Assembly: GCA_903887095.1 (NCBI GenBank)
Contig: CAISOQ010000087.1
Span: 1-12,277, forward strand
Length of the DNA: 12,277 nt
Reading direction: 5' to 3'
Origin: an uncultured Flavobacteriia bacterium
GTDB lineage: Bacteria; Bacteroidota; Bacteroidia; Flavobacteriales_D; Crocinitomicaceae
Shown: positions 7,075 to 12,277 of the stretch, in pieces
How positions within the stretch are numbered: position 1 is the stretch's first letter
Layout: every line of letters starts with the position of its first letter
Translations under genes and position numbers: made by a program
Notes under the pieces: model-generated
Seen by the model: the letters and a program-made list of their open reading frames with translations, nothing else
What the model was told of the DNA's origin: nothing
The model's database searches: none

Positions 7075-7544
7075 TCAAAAAGATTGTTTTCTGCTTGCTT
7101 TTCAAAAAAATCATCCACTAGAAACACTCCAGATTCAGCTGCACTAACTGCCAATTGATCGCAGCGCTCATTTTCCGGATGCCCATTGTGGCCTTTCACC
7201 CACGTGAATGTAATCGTGTATCGTGCATGCAATTCAAGGTATCTTAACCAAAGATCCGCATTCTTTTTTCCTTTGAAACCTTTTGTTTTCCAACCAAATA
7301 CCCAGCCCTTTACAATTGCATCAATTACATACTTTGAATCAGAATAGACTTCAACCGGATATTTCGCTGTCTTTAAATTTTCCAAGGCAACAATCAAAGC
7401 AAGTAATTCCATTCTGTTATTCGTCGTCAATCGATAACCCTGAGAAAATTCCTTTTCTTGGTCTTTAAATTTCATTACAATTCCATAACCTCCCGGACCT
7501 GGATTTCCTTTTGCTGAACCATCGGTAAATATCTGAACTCTCAA
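7071..7544 (-). CDS. rnhA: Ribonuclease HI
   Basis: A 157-residue RNase H1 that cuts the RNA strand of RNA-DNA hybrids (R-loops, primers). The whole protein is one RNase H domain with the four catalytic acids: D8 (FTDGS), E46 (NNRMELLAL), D69 (YSDSKYV) and D129 (NERCDQLA), plus H119 in WVKGHNGHPENERCD. The length matches E. coli RnhA (155), including the basic stretch GWKTKGFKGKKNADLW. The start appears to be TTG at 7544: residues from there align at once with the first beta strand, and an in-frame TAA lies a few codons upstream with no ATG between. A TTG start suggests modest translation. The gene stands alone on the minus strand and converges with the amidotransferase-like gene, with stops overlapping and no room for a terminator. 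Confidence 0.96.
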   Translation of the reverse strand: MRVQIFTDGSAKGNPGPGGYGIVMKFKDQEKEFSQGYRLTTNNRMELLALIVALENLKTAKYPVEVYSDSKYVIDAIVKGWVFGWKTKGFKGKKNADLWLRYLELHARYTITFTWVKGHNGHPENERCDQLAVSAAESGVFLVDDFFEKQAENNLFD

Positions 7545-7964
7545 ATTACTTAGACTTTAAACGAAGTTAAAAAGAAAAAAACGTAACACAAGAATATAAA
7601 AGGGGATCGACAAACCATAAAAACAATATTAATCGAAAAAAAATACCTTCTTGTCGAAAACCAAGTATTCAATTTTACACAATAGGATTCCAAGAATAAA
7701 ATCATTCAATTTTCTACGAAACGCATCTTTTTACCCATGAATTAATCCTATGAAAGCATAATAGTATGTTATTAAGCGCTTCATCCATTTAAAACCGATG
7801 ACTACTTTCTTGAATTAAGAAAAATTGACTTCTGAAAGAGAAGAAGTGTCTTTATTTTTAGAATAAGCAAAGAATACGATTCGTTACTTAGAATCTGTTC
7901 GAAGTCTTTTTCAGTGAATAGTGGTTAGGTTAGGTTATAAAAGCGTTCTCAATGAGCGCTTTTT
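7545..7964. other. 420-base intergenic region without a recognisable gene
   Basis: The stretch lies between the 5' end of rnhA and the 3' end of the metH operon. It is very AT-rich. I see no tRNA, no credible coding frame and no good match to the TTG-N19-TAnnTTTG promoter. Visible structures are minor: a weak 6-bp stem at 7828-7847 followed by TTTATTTTT, an 8-bp inverted repeat (7682-7689 with 7744-7751) that could arise by chance, three tandem GGTTA units (7923-7937), and the metH terminator at its right end. The rnhA promoter should be here but was not identified. Confidence 0.6.
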
Positions 7965-7966
7965 TT
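7939..7966. terminator. Hairpin terminator at the end of the metH operon
   Basis: AAAAGCG (7939-7945) pairs with CGCTTTT (7957-7963), with an inner CTC/GAG pairing (7948-7950 with 7954-7956) above a two-base bulge. Runs of A and T on the two sides make it usable in both directions, with the longer T-run on the plus strand. It begins within two bases of the stop codon of the second metH gene (7965-7967), whose transcript it most likely ends. Confidence 0.65.
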
Positions 7967-10640
7967 ATTGCACAACACTTGAAAGCCAACGACGCATAAT
8001 TTCAACATTTTCACCTTTTCTTTCTGAAAGATCCCTCACTTGTTCATCCGTAATCTTACCTAAGCCAAAATACTTCGCCGCAGGATGTGCGAAATACCAA
8101 CCAGAGACTGAAGAAACAGGATACATTGCCAAACTTTCAGTGAGCGTAACTCCAGTTATATTTGATGCATCCAACAATTCGAACAATCCAACTTTTTCAG
8201 TATGATCGGGACATGCGGGATAACCTGGCGCAGGTCTAATTCCTCTGTAAGATTCCTTTATCAATTCTTCATTTGACAATGACTCTTGATTGGCATATCC
8301 CCATTGCTCTGTTCGAACAATTTCATGCAGCTTTTCAGCAAATGCCTCTGCCAATCTATCTGCCAATGCTTTAAGCAAAATTGAATTATAATCATCATGG
8401 TCTTGCTCAAATTGCTCTAGATATTTTTCAAGACCTCCACCAGCAGTAACGACAAAACCACCGATAAAATCCTTAATTCCCGCGTTTTTTGGAGCAATAA
8501 AATCTGCTAATGCAAGATTTGGTTGTCCTTCTGCTTTTTTGGTTTGTTGGCGTAAAGTTCGTTGTACATACAGCACCTCACTCCTACTCTCATCTGTGTA
8601 AATTTCAATGTCATCTCCTACACTATTAGCAGGAAAAACCCCTGCAACAGCATTCGCAGTGAGCCAATTCTCCTCCACAATCCGGTTCAACATGTGCAAC
8701 GCATCATCATACAATTTAATTGCTTCTTGTCCGACTACCTCATCGTTTAAAATTGCTGGAAATCGCCCGTGTAGTTCCCACGTTTGGAAGAACGGAGTCC
8801 AATCAATATAGGGAACCAAATCCTTTAACGGAAATTGCAAATAGGCTCTTGTACCAACATAACTAGGCGCAATGCATTCTTCTTGTTTGAACTCAATTTT
8901 CAAAGCATTGGCTCTGGCACCTTCCATAGAAAGCAACTCCTTTGATGCCCTGTGTTTCTCATGATGCTCACGCATTCGAGCATACTCAACTTTTAAATCA
9001 GACACGAAAGCATCCTTTTTCGCTCCAAGTAAACTTTCCACCACCGTAACTGCTCGGGATGCATCTAAGACATGCACTGCCTGACCTTTTTTATAATGTT
9101 GCTCAATCTTAACTGCCGTATGCACTTTCGAAGTTGTGGCACCTCCAATCATTAGCGGAATATCCAACCCAGCGCGCTCCATTTCTTTTGCAACTGTAAC
9201 CATTTCATCCAATGAAGGAGTAATAAGTCCACTTAGACCAATGACGTCGACGTTTTCAGTTATTGCTGCTTGGATGATTTTCTCAAAAGGCACCATAACA
9301 CCAAGATCGATAACTTCATAGTTATTACAACCCAACACTACTCCCACAATATTTTTTCCAATATCGTGCACATCGCCTTTCACAGTTGCCATCAAAACTT
9401 TACCTGCCGAGGATCGCTTACCATCCTTTTCATCCTCAATAAAAGGCAACAAATAGGCCACCGCTTTTTTCATTACACGCGCTGATTTCACTACTTGCGG
9501 CAAAAACATTTTTCCACTTCCGAATAAGTCGCCTACAACATTCATCCCATCCATAAGTGGGCCTTCTATTACTTCAATTGGCCGCGAATAAAGCTTTCTG
9601 CACTCTTCCACATCTTCATCGATCCAATCCGTAAGGCCTTTCACCAAAGCATATGAAAGCCGCTCCTTCACTTCTTTTTCCCGCCAACTTAAATCTTGCT
9701 CTCGTTTCTTTCCATCACCCTTAACTGTCTCAGCTAATTCCAGTAACCTTTCTGTAGCATCTGAACGACGGTTCAACAACACATCCTCCACATATTCGAG
9801 CAATACCTTATCTATGTCCGCATAGACCTCAAGCATGGTTGGATTCACAATTCCCATATCCATACCATGCTGAATGGCATGGTACAAGAAAGCGGCATGC
9901 ATCGCTTCACGCACTTTGTCATTTCCACGGAAAGAAAAAGACACATTGGAAACACCGCCACTTACATGGGCGCCAGGTAAATTTTCTCGTATCCATTTTG
10001 TTGCTCTGAAAAAATCAAGCGCATTGTTGTTATGCTCTTCCATTCCCGTTGCAACAGGAAAAATATTTGGGTCGAAAATGATGTCTTCTTTTGGAAAACC
10101 AATCTTTTGAACCAAAATATCATACGATCGTTTGCAAATTTCTATTCTTCTTTCATAACTATCGGCCTGACCCTGTTCATCAAAAGCCATCACAATGACA
10201 GCTGCTCCGTATCGTTTAATTTTTTTTGCCTGATCAATGAAATTCTCTTCTCCTTCTTTGAGCGAGATAGAATTCACAACCCCCTTACCTTGAATGCATT
10301 TCAAACCCGCTTCAATGATTTCCCATTTCGAACTATCAATCATTACGGGAACTCTTGCTATGTCTGGCTCAGAAGCAATAAGATTCAGGAATTTTACCAT
10401 CGCCTCTTTTCCGTCGATCATTCCTTCATCCATGTTGACATCGATGATCTGTGCACCACCTTCAACTTGATCCCTCGCAACAGAAAGTGCCGCTTCAAAA
10501 TCACCTTCCTTAATCATTCTCAAAAAGGCACGCGAACCCGTCACATTTGTGCGTTCACCCACATTCACAAAATTGCTTTCTGGGGTAACAATCAATGGCT
10601 CAAGGCCGGATAGTTTAAGTGTAACTTTTGAATCTGACAT
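7965..10640 (-). CDS. metH: Methionine synthase, folate/cobalamin/AdoMet subunit (C-terminal half of MetH)
   Basis: An 891-residue protein equal to MetH without its homocysteine domain. Residues about 20-285 are the methyltetrahydrofolate (pterin-binding) barrel, with NFVNVGERTNVTGS and DVNMDEGMID. About 310-405 is the B12 cap. About 413-545 is the cobalamin-binding Rossmann domain, with axial-ligand motif GDVHDIGKN (D423, H425) and LSGLITPSLDEM (S470). About 560-890 is the AdoMet-activation domain with RPAPGYPACPDHTEK (802-816). All landmark residues of the E. coli enzyme are present, so methyl transfer from folate to cobalamin and reductive reactivation should work. It needs the homocysteine subunit encoded just upstream. 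The gap is 9 bases and in the same frame: one TAA plus three sense codons separate the two. Expression should follow the SAM-I leader ahead of the first gene. No metF lies directly downstream in this window. Confidence 0.97.
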   Translation of the reverse strand: MSDSKVTLKLSGLEPLIVTPESNFVNVGERTNVTGSRAFLRMIKEGDFEAALSVARDQVEGGAQIIDVNMDEGMIDGKEAMVKFLNLIASEPDIARVPVMIDSSKWEIIEAGLKCIQGKGVVNSISLKEGEENFIDQAKKIKRYGAAVIVMAFDEQGQADSYERRIEICKRSYDILVQKIGFPKEDIIFDPNIFPVATGMEEHNNNALDFFRATKWIRENLPGAHVSGGVSNVSFSFRGNDKVREAMHAAFLYHAIQHGMDMGIVNPTMLEVYADIDKVLLEYVEDVLLNRRSDATERLLELAETVKGDGKKREQDLSWREKEVKERLSYALVKGLTDWIDEDVEECRKLYSRPIEVIEGPLMDGMNVVGDLFGSGKMFLPQVVKSARVMKKAVAYLLPFIEDEKDGKRSSAGKVLMATVKGDVHDIGKNIVGVVLGCNNYEVIDLGVMVPFEKIIQAAITENVDVIGLSGLITPSLDEMVTVAKEMERAGLDIPLMIGGATTSKVHTAVKIEQHYKKGQAVHVLDASRAVTVVESLLGAKKDAFVSDLKVEYARMREHHEKHRASKELLSMEGARANALKIEFKQEECIAPSYVGTRAYLQFPLKDLVPYIDWTPFFQTWELHGRFPAILNDEVVGQEAIKLYDDALHMLNRIVEENWLTANAVAGVFPANSVGDDIEIYTDESRSEVLYVQRTLRQQTKKAEGQPNLALADFIAPKNAGIKDFIGGFVVTAGGGLEKYLEQFEQDHDDYNSILLKALADRLAEAFAEKLHEIVRTEQWGYANQESLSNEELIKESYRGIRPAPGYPACPDHTEKVGLFELLDASNITGVTLTESLAMYPVSSVSGWYFAHPAAKYFGLGKITDEQVRDLSERKGENVEIMRRWLSSVVQ

Positions 10641-10649
10641 GAATTCAGT

Positions 10650-11660
10650 TTATACTTTTGTGTTTGAAAAATTTGTTTGACGCGGTTGGTATTGCGCGGC
10701 AATTTCAGCAATGGCGCGAATGTGTGCAGGAGTTGTACCGCAACAACCACCAATGATATTGACCAATCCTTCATCCAAGAATTCTCGAATTTGTTCCGCC
10801 ATCATTTCAGGAGTCTCATCATACTGTCCGAATTCATTTGGTAAACCTGCATTTGGGTGAGCACTCACGCCAAACGGCGATTTTTGATTCAATACTTGTA
10901 AATAAGGCCGCATCATTGAAGCACCAAGCGCACAGTTTAACCCAACTGAAATCAAAGGGATATGTGACACTGAAATCAAGAAGGCTTCAGTCGTTTGTCC
11001 AGTTAACGTGCGACCACTTTGATCCGTGATTGTTCCCGAAACCATAATTGGGTACACTTTACCAATTTCATCAAACACCTTGTCAATTGCAAAAAGTGCC
11101 GCCTTCGCATTCAGTGTATCAAAGACTGTTTCAACCAATAAAATATCAACCCCGCCATCAATAAGCGCTTTAACTTGTTGCGCATAGGCCTCGACCAATT
11201 GATCAAAAGTAATTGCTCGGAATCCAGGGTCATTTACATCTGGAGAAATTGATGCAGTTCGATTTGTAGGCCCTATGGAACCAGCGACAAAACGAGGTTT
11301 ATGGGGTTCAGCAGCTGTAAATTCATCAGCAACTTCTCGTGCAATTTTTGCTGATTGGTAATTGATGTCATAGACCGCCTTTTCTAAGCTGTAATCAGCT
11401 TGTGCAATGGTTGTTCCGGAAAAAGTATTGGTCTCTGCAATATCGGCACCAGCAGCAAAATATTGGCGATGGATGTCTTTTATAATCTCTGGTCGCGTCA
11501 AAGAAAGTAAATCATTATTTCCTTTTAGTGGCGAAGGATGATCCTCAAACCATCCCTTTCTGAAATCTTCTTCCGTAAGCGAATGCCGCTGAATCATGGT
11601 TCCCATGGCGCCATCTAGGATTAAAATTCTTTCTTGTAAAATGTCGTATATAGTTTTCAT
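10650..11660 (-). CDS. metH: Methionine synthase, homocysteine methyltransferase subunit (N-terminal half of MetH)
   Basis: A 336-residue homocysteine S-methyltransferase barrel matching the first domain of MetH: ILILDGAMGTMIQ (13-25), ADIAETNTFSGT (72-83), GSIGPTNRTASISPDVNDP (127-145), and the three zinc-binding cysteines C243 (GLNCALGASM) and C306/C307 (GGCCGTTPAHI). It activates homocysteine and takes the methyl group from methylcobalamin carried by the protein encoded 9 bases downstream. The end (residue 336) falls in what is the linker between the homocysteine and folate domains in one-piece MetH. The two proteins add to 1227 residues, the length of E. coli MetH. A BHMT-type stand-alone enzyme is an alternative only in name; the pairing with the C-terminal half decides. 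The ATG at 11660 is the first start after the riboswitch and terminator. Confidence 0.96.
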   Translation of the reverse strand: MKTIYDILQERILILDGAMGTMIQRHSLTEEDFRKGWFEDHPSPLKGNNDLLSLTRPEIIKDIHRQYFAAGADIAETNTFSGTTIAQADYSLEKAVYDINYQSAKIAREVADEFTAAEPHKPRFVAGSIGPTNRTASISPDVNDPGFRAITFDQLVEAYAQQVKALIDGGVDILLVETVFDTLNAKAALFAIDKVFDEIGKVYPIMVSGTITDQSGRTLTGQTTEAFLISVSHIPLISVGLNCALGASMMRPYLQVLNQKSPFGVSAHPNAGLPNEFGQYDETPEMMAEQIREFLDEGLVNIIGGCCGTTPAHIRAIAEIAAQYQPRQTNFSNTKV

Positions 11661-11679
11661 AGTACTTGCTTAAACTATG

Positions 11680-11702
11680 AAAAAAGGAAAGCGGTAAACC
11701 GC
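11680..11702 (-). terminator. Intrinsic terminator in the metH leader (riboswitch expression platform)
   Basis: On the minus strand GCGGT (11702-11698) pairs with ACCGC (11695-11691), followed by TTTCCTTTTTT (11690-11680). It lies 3 bases after the 3' end of the SAM-I aptamer and 19 bases before the metH start codon, the position expected for a ligand-controlled terminator. The preceding GGGAAAAG and 3' P1 strand can pair partly with the CTTTCCTTTT tract, giving a possible antiterminator; that alternative fold is inferred. Confidence 0.7.
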
Positions 11703-11705
11703 GCA

Positions 11706-11807
11706 CTTATCTTTTCCCGAAAAAATTCGGAATTGGATTTGGCACCTTGCACTAATCGCAGGTTGCCAAGGCTTCACAGGGCCGATCCCTCCACCTTTCT
11801 TCATAAG
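11706..11807 (-). promoter_or_regulatory. SAM-I (S-box) riboswitch aptamer upstream of metH
   Basis: Read on the minus strand, the leader holds the conserved S-box core in order: P1 5' strand CTTAT, then AGGTGGAGGGA, GGCCC, GAAGCC, GGCAACC, GGTGCCAAATCC, and P1 3' strand ATAAG. P4 is visible as CCGAA/TTCGG, and a short P3 as TGC/GCA. The 102-base length and spacing fit the class. SAM-I aptamers bind S-adenosylmethionine and usually turn off methionine and SAM synthesis genes; metH is a standard target. With a terminator directly after P1, SAM binding is expected to stop transcription before metH. No database search was run, but the match of the core sequences is extensive. Confidence 0.95.
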
Positions 11808-11828
11808 TTTATTTAAATGAACGTGGCA

Positions 11829-11858
11829 CAAAATTAAGCCGATTTTGATTGAAAACAA
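11829..11858 (-). promoter_or_regulatory. Promoter of the metH operon (Bacteroidota type)
   Basis: On the minus strand TTG (11858-11856), 19 bases, then TAATTTTG (11836-11829), an exact match to the Bacteroidota -33/-7 pattern TTG-N19-TAnnTTTG. Transcription should start near 11822, about 15 bases before the SAM-I aptamer, so the aptamer would be part of the transcript. Confidence 0.65.
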
Positions 11859-11867
11859 GCAGTATGA

Positions 11868-11896
11868 TTGCTTTTATTTGTGAAAATATATTTTTG
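11868..11896 (+). promoter_or_regulatory. Promoter of the dgkA-like gene (Bacteroidota type)
   Basis: TTG (11868-11870), 18 bases, then TATTTTTG (11889-11896) matches the Bacteroidota -33/-7 pattern. The start of transcription would be near 11903, placing the ATG at 11912 in the transcript and leaving the in-frame ATG at 11849 outside it. It is back to back with the metH promoter, with 9 bases between the two -33 elements. Confidence 0.6.
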
Positions 11897-11911
11897 TACA
11901 AAATAGGATGC

Positions 11912-12271
11912 ATGAAGCGATTTTTAAAAAGTCTCAATTTTGCTTTAAACGGATTGAAATTGAGCTTTCAACTGGGTGGTAATTTTAAAATACAATTATC
12001 ATTGCTGCTCTTAAGTATTTCCCTGGGTTTGTGGTTCAAAATAGCACAAGAGGAATGGATTTGGATCATCGTTTGCTCGAGCGCAGTGCTTTCCCTAGAG
12101 GCACTCAACACTGCAATTGAAGAGCTGTGCAATAGGATTACCAAGGAAGAAGATGAGCACATTGCTCGTATTAAAGATCTTTCTGCTGGAGCTGTTTTAA
12201 TCGCTTCAATCGGTGCACTGATCATTGGAATTATTATTTTTTCAAAACACATTTCACACTTTTTATTTTAA
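11912..12271 (+). CDS. dgkA: DgkA-family membrane kinase (diacylglycerol/undecaprenol kinase-like)
   Basis: A 119-residue integral membrane protein with three predicted membrane helices (about 28-46, 48-62 and 91-111) and an N-terminal amphipathic segment (KRFLKSLNFALNGLKLSF). The family motif SLEALNTAIEEL (61-72) gives E63, N66 and E70, and IKDLSAGAVLIAS gives K88 and D89. Such enzymes phosphorylate diacylglycerol or undecaprenol with ATP at the inner membrane. By gapless comparison with E. coli DgkA, its E28 corresponds to G22 and its D80 to N74 here; both acids belong to the usual active site, so activity may differ. The ATG at 11912 is chosen over 11849: an AGGA sequence lies just before it, the TAnnTTTG box is upstream of it, and the family N-terminus starts there. 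The gene is divergent from metH with no obvious functional link. Confidence 0.88.
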   Translation: MKRFLKSLNFALNGLKLSFQLGGNFKIQLSLLLLSISLGLWFKIAQEEWIWIIVCSSAVLSLEALNTAIEELCNRITKEEDEHIARIKDLSAGAVLIASIGALIIGIIIFSKHISHFLF

Positions 12272-12277
12272 TTATTC

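Noticed and set aside
7921..8205. 94-codon plus-strand frame
   Set aside because: Overlaps the metH terminator and the 3' end of the second metH gene on the opposite strand; no domain or start signal.
10032..10613. 193-codon plus-strand open frame
   Set aside because: Lies entirely antisense to the well-supported second metH gene; its translation has no domain and low-complexity composition.
11670..11858. 62-codon minus-strand frame ahead of metH
   Set aside because: It covers the SAM-I riboswitch and its terminator; the conserved bases are explained by RNA structure, not by a protein.
11849..11911. Upstream in-frame ATG for the dgkA-like gene
   Set aside because: It adds 21 residues with no family match and lies upstream of the likely promoter; the ATG at 11912 has a ribosome-binding sequence and fits the family N-terminus.
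1..12277. CRISPR array, insertion sequence, tRNA or rRNA
   Set aside because: No regularly spaced repeats, transposase-like frame, cloverleaf or rRNA-like conserved stretch was seen on either strand.

Overview
The window reads as an ordinary stretch of chromosome from a Bacteroidota bacterium, probably of the Flavobacteriales/Cytophagales type; the exact family cannot be fixed from this sequence. The evidence is AT-rich DNA, few strong Shine-Dalgarno sequences, two promoters matching the Bacteroidota form TTG-N18/19-TAnnTTTG, a beta-propeller sensor paired with a LytTR regulator, and a methionine synthase encoded as two polypeptides. I see no phage, insertion sequence, CRISPR array, rRNA or tRNA.

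Layout. Positions 1-2837 (minus strand) carry a two-component system: a LytTR response regulator and, overlapping it by ATGA, a large propeller sensor that runs off the left edge. Positions 3131-5174 (minus) are a two-gene unit, Xaa-Pro aminopeptidase followed after one base by an alpha/beta hydrolase with a GTG start. A 118-base divergent gap with an unusual nested inverted repeat separates it from a 104-residue orphan gene (5293-5607, plus). A lipoprotein (5714-6346, plus) with its own terminator follows, then a glutamine-amidotransferase-like protein without catalytic residues (6391-7074, plus). That gene overlaps the 3' end of ribonuclease HI (7071-7544, minus) by 4 bases. About 420 bases without a recognisable gene come next.

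Positions 7965-11836 (minus) form a methionine module: promoter, SAM-I riboswitch, intrinsic terminator, homocysteine-methyltransferase half of MetH, then the folate/B12/AdoMet half. The logic is simple feedback: when S-adenosylmethionine is plentiful the leader should terminate and the methionine synthase operon is switched off. A divergent promoter drives a small DgkA-type membrane kinase (11912-12271, plus) whose usual active-site acids are partly replaced.

I found no clearly new multi-gene system. The items most worth a second look are the nested dyad that covers the ribosome-binding site of the orphan gene at 5293, the in-frame split of metH under a SAM-I riboswitch, the amidotransferase-like protein with no catalytic residues, and the altered DgkA active site.
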